Shown: positions 34,210 to 43,039 of the stretch, one piece after another
Layout of the letters: every line of letters starts with the position of its first letter
How positions within the stretch are numbered: position 1 is the stretch's first letter
Assembly: GCF_013032505.1 (NCBI RefSeq)
Contig: NZ_WQCG01000002.1
Location: 868,001 to 932,000 of the forward strand
Source: Ruegeria atlantica
GTDB lineage: Bacteria; Pseudomonadota; Alphaproteobacteria; Rhodobacterales; Rhodobacteraceae
Length of the DNA stretch: 64,000 nt
Direction of reading: 5' to 3'
Notes under the pieces: model-generated
Databases searched by the model: none
Told to the model about the DNA's origin: nothing
What the model saw: only the letters and a program-made list of their open reading frames with translations
Position numbers and translations under genes: made by a program

Positions 34210-34437
34210 TTATCCACCCACATAAACACCGCTTTTGGGCCGGTAGAAAATCTTCTGGTCATGAAGCCTGCCTAACAGGGACTGAATACGGCGTAGTGAC
34301 TCTTCCCGCTCCATTCTTTCACCCTCAAGCTCGCCGGTTGCTTCATGAGATAGTGAAGCCAATGCGCGTCGCAAGGAGGTTTCAATAAGATCAATGTCCT
34401 CGACCGATAGTTCGAACATGTCATTGTACTGGGGCAT
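34210..34437 (-). CDS. small conserved-looking hypothetical protein
   Basis: 75 residues, MFELSVEDIDLIETSLRRALASL near the N-terminus then a charged helix and the end HDQKIFYRPKSGVYVGG. Two amphipathic helices are predicted by eye and the protein is acidic in the first half, basic at the end. The start could also be at the second Met (residue 7). I know no function; the protein-like composition and ordered helix pattern support it as a real gene. It stands alone. Confidence 0.6.
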   Translation of the reverse strand: MPQYNDMFELSVEDIDLIETSLRRALASLSHEATGELEGERMEREESLRRIQSLLGRLHDQKIFYRPKSGVYVGG

Positions 34438-34636
34438 TCCAAGACCTCGTGCTTAGGCGTGGGTCTTCAGACTGCCTCAGCCAGCCTCTTTTTTCCAGTT
34501 GTCTCCAATAATGGTGCCATCAGTGCCTGATTGTGAAGCTGTACTGCCGGTTACCCAATGCTCCGGCAGCGCTCTAATTCGAACGCAACGTCGGCTCAGT
34601 GTTCATATTGCTGCAGCCGCCTAAATCAATCTTCAA

Positions 34637-34656
34637 CCTTTTCTCGATCGAAAAGG
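34637..34656 (-). terminator. terminator-like hairpin after the GtrA-family gene
   Basis: CCTTTTC and GAAAAGG pair perfectly over seven bases around a six-base loop, about 19 bases beyond the GtrA stop on the minus strand. The stem is A/T-rich and the following minus-strand sequence is only moderately T-rich. Confidence 0.35.
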
Positions 34657-34674
34657 GAACTGTTTTTCCGCCAA

Positions 34675-35040
34675 TCAGAATGCCCAATTTCGACTTAGGA
34701 AGAAGGACAATAATGCAGCAAGAACAACAGCCAACACGAGGGCGGGCTCAGCTGAAATTCTCCCTGTCGACTCTGCGGTGATCAGTATCCCGCCATTCAG
34801 CACATAACCCGTCACCGCGACTATAAAATATCGCGACAGTGCTACTAAGATTGGGGCAGACTTGTCCGCAAAGGTGAAGAAGTAATGCGCTGTGAAGCCG
34901 AACAAAAAGGCGCCGCAGAAAGCCAATGCATTTGCAACATGAAGTGTGATGCCACAGCGAAACAGAAATAGACCGAGCGCTATATGCACCAGTGTAGCTA
35001 AAACTCCAACTGCTCCAAACCGGCAGGCTTGAGCTATCAT
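34675..35040 (-). CDS. GtrA-family membrane protein (probable polyprenyl-phosphate sugar flippase)
   Basis: 121 residues with four hydrophobic segments and GtrA signatures: ACRFGAVGVLATLVHIALGLFLF, ALAFCGAFLFGFTAHYFFTF, and RYFIVAVTGYVLNGGIL. GtrA-type proteins are thought to flip undecaprenyl-phosphate-linked sugars across the inner membrane. The ATG at 35040 overlaps the stop of the glycosyltransferase gene by four bases; longer frames upstream are not family-like. It forms a three-gene unit with a GT2 and a GT39 enzyme. Confidence 0.85.
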   Translation of the reverse strand: MIAQACRFGAVGVLATLVHIALGLFLFRCGITLHVANALAFCGAFLFGFTAHYFFTFADKSAPILVALSRYFIVAVTGYVLNGGILITAESTGRISAEPALVLAVVLAALLSFFLSRNWAF

Positions 35041-36044
35041 GGCGATCCGTCCAGATTGGGGCCGAAATCTTCCGCAACTATAAAACCAGGGCGGCCTTTC
35101 ACTTCTCCGAAAACTCTTGCAACGTATTCGCCAAGAATGCCTACCGAAACCAGTTGCACGCCTCCGAGAAGGAATATCGCGGCAGCAAGTGTGGACCATC
35201 CCGGGACATCAATACCGAACACAAGGGTACGGGCTGCGATCCAAGCACCATAGACAATGGACAGTGCCGCAATGGAAAATCCGATGAGGGTCCACATTCT
35301 GAGCGGCCAAGTTGTGAAAGACGTGAGCCCTGTAAGGGCGAGTTTCATCAATTCGATCAATCGGAACTTCGACGTACCATGCATGCGGGGCTCAAGCTCG
35401 ATCTTGATTTCCTTGCTGCGAAAGCCCACCCAGCCATACAGTCCTTTCATGAAGCGATTGCTTTCGGGTAGGTCGCAAAGCGCATCTACGACTCGTCGGT
35501 CCATCAACCGAAAATCTCGCGAGTCCGGCGGGATGGTTACATCGGCGCCAAGGTTCAACAGTTTGTAAAAAAGCCGTGTAAAAAGCCGTTTGGATCTGGG
35601 TTCATCTGCGCGATGTGCGCGGCTCGTATAGACCATCTCATAGCCGTCTTCATAGGCTTTCAACATGTCACTCAAACAAGACAAAGGTTCTTGCAAATCG
35701 GCGTCCAGGATCACTACAGCCTTTCCACGGCTGACCTTCAGGCCTGCCATGATTGCCTGCTCTTTGCCGAAGTTTCGCGAAAGCCGCAAAACACGTAGCG
35801 GGTAATCTGCGACCAAAGCCTTTGCGCGTGACAAAGTGGTATCTGTGCTGCCGTCATCGACAACGATGATCTCATAGAGATCGACCAAGCATGTGACTTC
35901 GGCGTGAACCCTGCTAATTGCTTCGCCGATGTTTCGTTCTTCGTTATGTGCGGGGATAACGATGGAAAGTGTCGGTATTGGTGCTTTCCACAGATTGAAA
36001 TCTTTGGCCAAGCGATAGGACGCCGCAATACGTTCCTGTTTCAT
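35037..36044 (-). CDS. GT2 glycosyltransferase, polyprenyl-phosphate sugar transferase (GtrB/ArnC-like)
   Basis: 335 residues. Catalytic GT-A domain 20-245: TLSIVIPAHNEERNIGEAI, VVDDGSTDTTLSRA, VILDADLQEPLSCL (DXD-like), QAIMAGLKVSRGKAV. Two C-terminal TM helices (about 255-325) anchor it at the inner membrane. Such enzymes load a sugar from a nucleotide donor onto undecaprenyl phosphate. Coupled by four-base overlaps to the GT39 gene upstream and GtrA gene downstream, it supplies the lipid-linked donor for that module. Confidence 0.9.
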   Translation of the reverse strand: MKQERIAASYRLAKDFNLWKAPIPTLSIVIPAHNEERNIGEAISRVHAEVTCLVDLYEIIVVDDGSTDTTLSRAKALVADYPLRVLRLSRNFGKEQAIMAGLKVSRGKAVVILDADLQEPLSCLSDMLKAYEDGYEMVYTSRAHRADEPRSKRLFTRLFYKLLNLGADVTIPPDSRDFRLMDRRVVDALCDLPESNRFMKGLYGWVGFRSKEIKIELEPRMHGTSKFRLIELMKLALTGLTSFTTWPLRMWTLIGFSIAALSIVYGAWIAARTLVFGIDVPGWSTLAAAIFLLGGVQLVSVGILGEYVARVFGEVKGRPGFIVAEDFGPNLDGSP

Positions 36045-37561
36045 GTACGCCCTCCCACCTGGGGAAACTCGACAAAAAGATGCCGACGACCAATGCGGCC
36101 AAGGTTTTGAAACCGGCTTCCGATCAGATGCTTGATCTTTGGTAAGTCATGAGGTTCCACGGCCAAAGCATCCGGATGTGCATTAGACAGCATATGCTCA
36201 ATAACGACCGGGTCCTCGGTCGTGTGCACGGCTCCTGCGGAATAGAACTCAGCGGAATAGCTGCGGCTGCCCCAATAGGTCACTTGCATATCGGGTGCTA
36301 TTGCAACGGCCTGTTCGATCAGGTCTTTTTCTGATCGCAATTTCACGCGCTCCGGATTTGCAAGAATAACAAGCAAAAGGCATAGATAAACAGCACCGCT
36401 GCCGACCAGCGCACCCATAAAGGCGAGGCGTATAGCCCCGTCCTTCCGCGCCCTGTCTATCGTCCATAGCGAAACCAAGAGCAACGCTGCAGCCGGTAAC
36501 GCCGGTAGCGTATAAGCGGGCAGGATGTTGGCAGCAGATGTGAACAGTATCAACGGTGACAGACACCAAAGCAGAAGGTAGCTGTGCCAGCCGCTGTCAT
36601 CCTCTCGAAACTGTCGCGACGTTTGTTTTGGCCGAAGTACAAGCGCAGCTGCGAAAAAGGTCCACGGCAAGAACGCCCCCAACGCGAAGATCCAAATCAT
36701 CCCTTTGGGTTCGGCATGTCCGTTGCCGTAAAGATCACCCTGCCAGCCGGAGACCAGAAAGCGTTCTATGTGCTCTCCTATCAGGAAATAGCGCAGGTAT
36801 CCCGGCGTCGCGGCCTCAGCCGCCAGATACCATGGCAGAGATAGGACAATCGTCAGTAACAGACCAATGCGCCATGGAAATCGTTTCAGAATGGACCAAC
36901 GGTTTCCAATCAGCAGCCACAGGAAGATCGGGATGCCAGTCAGAACAACGGCAACCGGCCCCTTCGCCAGCAGACCAAAAGCCAGGCCGAAGAAAAACAG
37001 ATATCCCCAGCCAACGCGGTCGGGCGCAGTGACACAGACAAAAAAGCCCGCCATGCAGAGCGTGGTTCCCAAAACAAGCGCCATATCCGTCATCACAAAG
37101 GCAGACGCGCCGAAAAACAAAAGCGATGACGTGAGGACGGTTACTGCTATCAGGGCCTGATCGGTCCCGCGCTGGTACCGCATCAATGAATAAGTCACAG
37201 CCAACGTAGCCATGCTCAACAAAAGGATTGGAAATCGCGCGCCGAAGTGTCCAACACCAAAGAGCTTCATTCCAATTGCCGAAGCCCATGTGTGCAACGG
37301 AGGTTTTGCCCAGAACGGCACACCGTAATCAAACTGAGGCATGATCCAGTTCCCGGTCTCCAACATCTTGCGGGCGATCTCAGCGTATCTGGCCTCAGTC
37401 GTGTCCGTGATCGGAAGCCAGAAAATCAGCAAAACGCGAAGGATAAGAAAACCGACCAAACAACTGAACAAAATGTTTCGTTGAGACGCCGTGAGCCTGA
37501 ATGTGTGAAAGGGCGCAGGCTGAGTACTGCGCGCCTGAAAGCTGGGGTCGATAGTAACCAT
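36041..37561 (-). CDS. ArnT/PMT-like membrane glycosyltransferase (GT39 superfamily)
   Basis: 506 residues, about 12 hydrophobic segments. The first periplasmic loop has the catalytic acidic motif TDTTEARYAEIARKMLETGNW and the FDYGVPFWAKPPLHTW region, as in ArnT, which transfers aminoarabinose to lipid A. A periplasmic C-terminal segment is also present. Donor is probably the polyprenyl-linked sugar made by the next gene; acceptor could be lipid A or another envelope glycan. First gene of the three-gene unit, divergent from a two-component system. Confidence 0.88.
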   Translation of the reverse strand: MVTIDPSFQARSTQPAPFHTFRLTASQRNILFSCLVGFLILRVLLIFWLPITDTTEARYAEIARKMLETGNWIMPQFDYGVPFWAKPPLHTWASAIGMKLFGVGHFGARFPILLLSMATLAVTYSLMRYQRGTDQALIAVTVLTSSLLFFGASAFVMTDMALVLGTTLCMAGFFVCVTAPDRVGWGYLFFFGLAFGLLAKGPVAVVLTGIPIFLWLLIGNRWSILKRFPWRIGLLLTIVLSLPWYLAAEAATPGYLRYFLIGEHIERFLVSGWQGDLYGNGHAEPKGMIWIFALGAFLPWTFFAAALVLRPKQTSRQFREDDSGWHSYLLLWCLSPLILFTSAANILPAYTLPALPAAALLLVSLWTIDRARKDGAIRLAFMGALVGSGAVYLCLLLVILANPERVKLRSEKDLIEQAVAIAPDMQVTYWGSRSYSAEFYSAGAVHTTEDPVVIEHMLSNAHPDALAVEPHDLPKIKHLIGSRFQNLGRIGRRHLFVEFPQVGGRT

Positions 37562-37622
37562 GGGTCCATCCTGTGAGTGTAGGTATCGACTAAGGTTCTC
37601 GAAATCCTCGGATCATGGGCGC

Positions 37623-37644
37623 AATTATACAATTTGGTAATGTG
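37623..37644 (+). promoter_or_regulatory. partial copy of the oxidase-promoter palindrome upstream of the response regulator gene
   Basis: The right arm GGTAATGTG matches GGTAATGTT of the perfect palindrome at 39806-39827 at eight of nine positions with the same four-base spacer. The left arm matches at five of nine. It lies about 60 bases upstream of the regulator ATG and in the divergent gap shared with the ArnT-like gene. Confidence 0.35.
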
Positions 37645-37703
37645 CTAGCAGGCGGGGGTGGGAATCCAATAGAGTGGTCAAAACCAATCTGCAGGCCCAA
37701 GCA

Positions 37704-38375
37704 ATGCGCGTACTTATTGTCGAAGATGATGCCGAGACGGCGGAATACATCAGCTCCAGCTTGAATGCGCTGGGACACACCTACGAAGTCGCGTCTGACG
37801 GCAAACAGGCCTTCTTGCAGGCATTAGACAGCGATTTTGATGTGATGATTGTTGACCGAATGCTTCCCAAACTCGACGGTTTGGCATTGGTCAAATCCAT
37901 TCGCAGTGCTGATGTAAAGACACCCATCATATTCCTCAGTGCCATGAACGGCCTGCATGACCGTATTGATGGGTTGGAAGCCGGTGCGGATGACTATCTG
38001 GTGAAACCGTTTGCGTTCTCGGAACTGTCGGCCCGGCTGATGGCACTGACGCGACGCCCGCCAATGCAATCAGAGCCAACCACGCTCAAAGTCGCCGATC
38101 TCGAAGTCAATCTGATTGCACATACGGTCACCCGTGGGGGTCAAGAAATCGCCGTACAACCCCGCGAATACCGGCTGTTGGTACATCTGATGCGCAACGA
38201 AGGTCGAGTTGTAACGCGCACAATGTTGCTGGAGGCGGTGTGGGATTTCCATTTCGACCCAAAGACCAACGTGGTCGAGACTCATATCAGCCGCCTGCGA
38301 CAGAAAATCGACAAACCGTTCATCAAAGATCTGATCCATACGGTTCGTGGCTTTGGCTATAGCCTGCATGCTTAA
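37704..38375 (+). CDS. OmpR-family response regulator
   Basis: 223 residues. Receiver domain 1-115 (MRVLIVEDDAETAEYI, phospho-Asp in VMIVDRMLPKLDG about 51, Lys in VKPFAFSEL). C-terminal winged helix 130-222 (VQPREYRLLVHLMRNEGRVVTRTMLLEAVWDF, VETHISRLRQKID). It resembles QseB/CusR-like regulators. ATG 37704 is chosen because the receiver fold begins there. It overlaps or abuts the kinase gene. Candidate targets are the divergent ArnT module and the downstream multicopper oxidase gene, which share a sequence motif. Confidence 0.92.
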   Translation: MRVLIVEDDAETAEYISSSLNALGHTYEVASDGKQAFLQALDSDFDVMIVDRMLPKLDGLALVKSIRSADVKTPIIFLSAMNGLHDRIDGLEAGADDYLVKPFAFSELSARLMALTRRPPMQSEPTTLKVADLEVNLIAHTVTRGGQEIAVQPREYRLLVHLMRNEGRVVTRTMLLEAVWDFHFDPKTNVVETHISRLRQKIDKPFIKDLIHTVRGFGYSLHA

Positions 38376-38376
38376 C

Positions 38377-39756
38377 ATGAAAATTCCCTGGTCTGGTCTT
38401 CGCAGCACATCCACGAAACTGTCACTGCAGTTTGCTTTGCTTTACTCGGTGCTGGTCGCGCTGATGTTCTTCGGGGCCTATCGCCTTTCAATCTATGAAA
38501 TTCGGGATCGCACGTTCGATCAGATGCGTGCGGATGCCCAAACCTTGATGGGCGTTTATGCCGACCACGGGGCGGACCGTTTGACCGAGCACGTCAAGGC
38601 ACTCCAAACGGTGAACTTCGAAAACTCACGGATTTTCCTGCTGCTTGATGGGAACGGTCGAACTGTCTCTGGAAACATATTGGAGATAGACTTGGCTGCG
38701 GTGACAGGTGACGATGTTCAGTTCATCCCGGTTGATGACATCGAAATCGATGGAGACCTCGAAGACGAAGTCACCGGTTACTGGCTCACCCAAACCCGCA
38801 TTGGCCCGTTTGAGTTCATTCAGGGGACTGGCGATCATGTGGGCAGTGAGGTGGTCGAAGCTTTGGGAGTCGCGCTGTTCATCGGGTCTGTGCTCGCGAT
38901 TGCCGCCGGATTGCTGGCAGGAGTCTGGGTTGGCAAGATAACCGAAAAACGCATCGTTGATATCTCAAATACGCTGGACCGCGTTTCAACTGGTGACCTT
39001 CAAGCGCGTATCCCGATCTCGAACGGAGCCAGCGACGATCTGAGCCGGGTCTCAGAAAGCGTCAATGCGACGCTCGGTCGGCTGGAAACCTTACTGGAGA
39101 CCCAACAGCAGATTTCGAATGACATCGCCCACGATCTGCGCACGCCATTGCAGCGGTTACGCCAACGGCTTGAGCGGCTGGAAAGCCAGTCACAGCCCGA
39201 CCCTTCCGAAGCCGGGTCGGCTTTGGCCGAGGTAGAAGACATCATCACGACCTTCAATGCCTTGCTAAGGATCGCGCAAGTCGAAGCTGGAGATCAGCGA
39301 GCCAGGTTTGAAAAGGTGGACCTCGACACTGTGGCAGAGACAGTGTTCGAAGTGTTTGAGCCTTCAGCAGAAAACCAGAGCCAGGTATTACGCTTGACAC
39401 GCTCACCTTCGGCGGCGTTGGTGCTCGGGGATCGGGCCTTGTTACTGCAGCTGGCGTCGAATTTGATCGAAAACGCCCTGCGCCATTGCCCTGCAGGTAC
39501 AACGATAGATGTCACTGTAGATGCAGGCGATGAACATGCGACACTTATCATCGCAGATGATGGCCCCGGCATTCCAGTCAAAGACCACGAGCGCGTTTTC
39601 CGACGCTTTTTCAGAGGCGACAAAAGCCGCAGCAGTTCCGGACACGGATTGGGCCTTTCAATGGTAAGAGCCATTGCAGCCCTGCACGAAGCCGATGTTG
39701 AGCTGAGCGATAACGAACCGGGCCTGAAAGTTAGAATTGCATTTCGCAGACTTTAA
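38377..39756 (+). CDS. sensor histidine kinase partner of the OmpR-type regulator
   Basis: About 459 residues (the ATG at 38368 would add three). TM1 about 20-40, short periplasmic sensor 45-160, TM2 about 165-190, HAMP to about 240 (GKITEKRIVDISNTLDRVSTGDLQARI), HisKA with SNDIAHDLRTPLQRLRQRL, and ATPase domain with NLIENALRHC, IIADDGPGIP and GHGLGLSMVRAI. The small sensor loop resembles metal- or envelope-stress kinases. Translationally coupled to the regulator gene. Confidence 0.92.
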   Translation: MKIPWSGLRSTSTKLSLQFALLYSVLVALMFFGAYRLSIYEIRDRTFDQMRADAQTLMGVYADHGADRLTEHVKALQTVNFENSRIFLLLDGNGRTVSGNILEIDLAAVTGDDVQFIPVDDIEIDGDLEDEVTGYWLTQTRIGPFEFIQGTGDHVGSEVVEALGVALFIGSVLAIAAGLLAGVWVGKITEKRIVDISNTLDRVSTGDLQARIPISNGASDDLSRVSESVNATLGRLETLLETQQQISNDIAHDLRTPLQRLRQRLERLESQSQPDPSEAGSALAEVEDIITTFNALLRIAQVEAGDQRARFEKVDLDTVAETVFEVFEPSAENQSQVLRLTRSPSAALVLGDRALLLQLASNLIENALRHCPAGTTIDVTVDAGDEHATLIIADDGPGIPVKDHERVFRRFFRGDKSRSSSGHGLGLSMVRAIAALHEADVELSDNEPGLKVRIAFRRL

Positions 39757-39805
39757 GCGGGACATTATCACCCTTCTGCGCGCAACTCGGATCAAGCCTC
39801 CTGCC

Positions 39806-39827
39806 AACATTACCAATCGGTAATGTT
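39806..39827. promoter_or_regulatory. perfect inverted repeat upstream of the multicopper oxidase gene
   Basis: AACATTACC and GGTAATGTT are perfect nine-base arms around AATC, midway between the kinase stop and the oxidase start. There is no T-tract, so an operator is more likely than a terminator. A partial copy occurs before the adjacent response regulator gene. Confidence 0.5.
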
Positions 39828-39949
39828 CCAGACATCTTACGGGCAGCCGAGATGCTGTTTGTGTCACCAGCGGCGCTGGCAGGCTTACCTCGTTCCTCCA
39901 CGCGTCTTCTGGGGCCAAGACGGTCCGTTGGCACACTACGGAGAAACAG

Positions 39950-41425
39950 TTGAACAGACGCGATTTCTTAGCTGCGGCAAGCTCAGCCGCATTGCTTCCT
40001 TTGTCGGGCACAGCTTGGGGGCAGGCCGCGCCTCGTCCTTTGCCGATCATCCCGATCACCGATGTGACAGGCGGAATCGACGGCCGGATCAAGTTGGACC
40101 TGCGGTCTGGTACTCATGACTTTGGCACCGGTACTGGCAGCGCCACGTTCGGTATCAACCACTCCTACCTCGGGCCGGTGCTGCGGGTGAAACAGGGGCA
40201 GACGCTCCCCTTCGAGGTCACGAACCGGATCGGCGAAGTTACGACTTTGCATTGGCACGGGTTGCACATACCGGGCGTAGTCGATGGCGGCCCGCATCAG
40301 GAAATCGAACCCGGACAGACCTGGTCACCGGATGTGCCCATCGTGCAGCACGCCTCGATGAATTGGCTCCATTCGCACATGCACGGCAAAACGGCGAGGC
40401 AGACCTACACTGGTTTGGCAGGAGTTCTGTTGATCGAGGATGACGCCAGCCAGTCTGCGGATATTCCCAATACCTATGGCGTTGATGACTTTACGCTGGT
40501 TCTGCAGGACAAGATGTTCAACGGCTCTGGTCAGATGGACTATGTCCTGACAGGCGAAGTGTTCGAAGAAGGTTTCACCGGCGACACCCTCGTGGTGAAC
40601 GGAGCAATCGCTCCAGTCGCTCAGTCAGTTCCGCAGGGTTTGGTTCGCCTACGTATTCTGAACGCTTGCAACGCGCGATTTCTGACCTTGTCCTTGCAAA
40701 CCGGGCCGCTGACCGTGATCGCATCAGATGGCGGCTTTCTGGCATCGGCGGTACAAACCGACAGCATCCTGATGTCGCCGGGTGAACGCTATGAAGTTCT
40801 GATCGACACGAGAACGACTGACACCAATGCACTGATGGTGAGTTTTGGTGAGGCCGAAGGGCTCATGGCATTCATGGGTTCCTTGTTTGGCGGCGGCAGC
40901 AATAGCTTCCCTGCCTTGGTTCTTAACCGACGCACAGAAACGGGGTTTACAGGGTCGTTACCCGACAGGCTGGCCAACCTTTCCCCTGCAGATCGAACCG
41001 CAGCAACGATCACCAGATCCTTTCAACTGAATATGGGTGGAAGCGAAGAACTTGCGACCCTTGCCACCCTTTGGGGCAACGTTTGTGGCGACGGCGGAAT
41101 GGGAATTAATGGCCAACCCATGAACATGGATCGCATTGATGAACGTGTCCGCAAAGGAGACACAGAAATCTGGAGGATCGCCTCGGACGACCAGCTGCAT
41201 CCCTTTCACATTCACGGATGTTCATTCCGCATCCTGTCGCAGAATGGCGCGGAACCAACCGCCTACGCACAGGGTTGGAAGGACATGGTGCATGTCGAAA
41301 ACGAATGGTCCGAGGTGCTGGTCCGGTTCGACCATCCCGCAACGAACGACGCCCCGTACATGTACCACTGCCACATTCTGGAACACGAGGATTGCGGGAT
41401 GATGGGGCAGTTCACGGTTGGCTGA
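39950..41425 (+). CDS. Tat-exported multicopper oxidase
   Basis: 491 residues. Twin-arginine signal NRRDFLAAASSAALLPLSGTAWG (2-24). Three cupredoxin domains with copper motifs THTLHWHG type: LHWHGLHIPG (about 100), LHSHMHG (about 140), HPFHIHG (about 416) and YHCHILEHEDCGMMG (about 472). These supply the type 1 and trinuclear copper ligands. Resembles CueO/SufI-like oxidases without a long Met-rich insert. The TTG at 39950 is taken as start: GGAG lies six bases upstream and the Tat motif begins directly after it. Likely periplasmic Cu(I) detoxification or envelope oxidase under the upstream two-component system. Confidence 0.9.
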   Translation: MNRRDFLAAASSAALLPLSGTAWGQAAPRPLPIIPITDVTGGIDGRIKLDLRSGTHDFGTGTGSATFGINHSYLGPVLRVKQGQTLPFEVTNRIGEVTTLHWHGLHIPGVVDGGPHQEIEPGQTWSPDVPIVQHASMNWLHSHMHGKTARQTYTGLAGVLLIEDDASQSADIPNTYGVDDFTLVLQDKMFNGSGQMDYVLTGEVFEEGFTGDTLVVNGAIAPVAQSVPQGLVRLRILNACNARFLTLSLQTGPLTVIASDGGFLASAVQTDSILMSPGERYEVLIDTRTTDTNALMVSFGEAEGLMAFMGSLFGGGSNSFPALVLNRRTETGFTGSLPDRLANLSPADRTAATITRSFQLNMGGSEELATLATLWGNVCGDGGMGINGQPMNMDRIDERVRKGDTEIWRIASDDQLHPFHIHGCSFRILSQNGAEPTAYAQGWKDMVHVENEWSEVLVRFDHPATNDAPYMYHCHILEHEDCGMMGQFTVG

Positions 41426-41536
41426 CATTTGTACCAAGAACAGACTTTGCCCGCCTTTCGCCGTCTTGTTGCAATCCTGCGGTAGGTCTGACGGCAATCG
41501 CACGTTCGCCGCTAAGATCCACAGGGAAAACCCAAT

Positions 41537-42406
41537 ATGCGAATACTCGTAATCAATACGCCAAACAAAGCCTCTCGGCGGGCCTTTCAACAGGCTCAAG
41601 CAAAGCGGTTGGGCTTGGATCTGGAATTTATCAATGCCGTTTCTGTCGACGATCTGCCGACGCGCGTATTGCAGAACGCAGCCAACGAATGGACCAGAGC
41701 GATCCGGGCACAAGATGTGGCGTGCACCTTCTCTCATTGGCGCGCTTGGGAGGTCATTGCGGAGCAGGCTGAACAGGTTTGCGTCCTTGAAGACGATGTA
41801 TTGCTCTCTGAGAATTTCAAAGACGTTCTCGACTATATCGAGAGACGTCGTGATAGTTGGAGCTGTGTTTATGATCTTGAGTTTGCAGTCTTAAAGCACA
41901 AACTCAGTCGAACTCCGGTTTGGCGAAACGCCGGCTTAAAGGTCGCTGCGCATCGCATCTACAAAAACAAACGCGGCGCGGCGGCCTATGTTCTGGGACC
42001 AAAGGCCGCTCAGAGGTTGCTGCGAGAAGCAAATGGCTATCACATGATGGAAGCCTTTCTGTGGACGAGACACTGGATGCGACAATTTCAGATTGAACCC
42101 TGTCAGGCTGTGCAGCTTGATGTCTTCGATCCAAATGCCAGCTTTGGTGAGCAAGACACGGGACACCGGACTACCAAGGTTTTTAGCAACAAATCCTGGA
42201 TTGGCGCCAAGCTGAAACGGCTTGCGCTTTCGGTCGAGGAACTCCCTCTGGTGTTGACCGGTTTGGTGTTTGGAAGGCGCAGATCGCTGCGCATGTGTCG
42301 CGACGACTACGTTCCTCCAGAGAGTAGGCCACGGGTTCAAGCGAAACATGCCAAAAGGGCGTCGCCTCCGAACAGAGAGAGGCCAAAGCTAGTTGAAGTG
42401 ACCTGA
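41537..42406 (+). CDS. glycosyltransferase family 25 (LPS-type) protein
   Basis: 289 residues. GT25 features: start MRILVINTPNKASRRAFQQAQAKRLGLDLEFINAV, CTFSHWRAWEVIAEQAEQVCVLEDDVLLSENF (DD motif of a GT-A donor site), and GAAAYVLGPKAAQRLL. GT25 enzymes add galactose or glucose-type sugars in LPS core or capsule synthesis. The C-terminal 50 residues are basic and probably disordered (RPRVQAKHAKRASPPNRERPK). It starts 111 bases after the oxidase stop; co-transcription is possible. The link to the glycosylation genes at 35-37 kb is suggestive only. Confidence 0.85.
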   Translation: MRILVINTPNKASRRAFQQAQAKRLGLDLEFINAVSVDDLPTRVLQNAANEWTRAIRAQDVACTFSHWRAWEVIAEQAEQVCVLEDDVLLSENFKDVLDYIERRRDSWSCVYDLEFAVLKHKLSRTPVWRNAGLKVAAHRIYKNKRGAAAYVLGPKAAQRLLREANGYHMMEAFLWTRHWMRQFQIEPCQAVQLDVFDPNASFGEQDTGHRTTKVFSNKSWIGAKLKRLALSVEELPLVLTGLVFGRRRSLRMCRDDYVPPESRPRVQAKHAKRASPPNRERPKLVEVT

Positions 42407-42569
42407 CGTGATACCTTCAAACGTTTTTTCCTGCGGCCAAGCAGAGCTGTTGGAGATTCTCAAACCTGAACAATCTGTCATCTGCAGGCAAAGTCGTGGA
42501 GAGCACGTCTTCCCTAATTAGTGTTGCAGGCGGAATGAACCGCTTCGCAGATGAAAAGGGAAACCACGC

Positions 42570-42911
42570 GTGAATAATTTAGCGGTATTAACGGCAAGCG
42601 CAATGACGTTTGCCCTGCTGTGCACGGCAAGCAGCGCACAATTGGCGGCTGGCCAACCATCTCTGAGGTCTTCGCTGACATTCAACAAAGCGATTGCAAT
42701 CGCGCTTGAAGAGCAACCTGGCACAATCGCAGAAATCGCGTTGGAGCACTCCAATGATAAAGTTGTGATCGATATCGAAGTTATCAACGACGACGGAGAC
42801 GAAATCGAATTCCACCTCGATCCGGAGAGTGGTGAGATTCTTTCTACCTGGACCGATGACGACCCCAGTAATGACCCCGGTGAAACAGACGATGAAGATC
42901 CGGACGGTTAA
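42570..42911 (+). CDS. small exported PepSY-domain protein
   Basis: 113 residues. Sec signal LAVLTASAMTFALLCTASSA (about 4-23). PepSY domain about 36-92 (LTFNKAIAIALEEQPGTIAEIALEH, VVIDIEVINDDGDEIEFHLDPESGEIL). The tail is very acidic (DDDPSNDPGETDDEDPDG), which could bind cations. GTG start at 42570 with AAGGG upstream. PepSY proteins are often encoded beside two-component systems or metal reductases and may inhibit or chaperone periplasmic partners; here the kinase and oxidase genes are 3 kb upstream. Confidence 0.75.
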   Translation: MNNLAVLTASAMTFALLCTASSAQLAAGQPSLRSSLTFNKAIAIALEEQPGTIAEIALEHSNDKVVIDIEVINDDGDEIEFHLDPESGEILSTWTDDDPSNDPGETDDEDPDG

Positions 42912-43039
42912 AGTCCGAATGCCCACAAGGGCTCACCCTATCAACGAAGACGACGCGTATCGCAAACTGGTCAACAACGGCCAGTCCCCTGTGCGATGCA
43001 CCTGCAATTCCTCCTACCTCCCTGAAAAAGGAAACCAAA

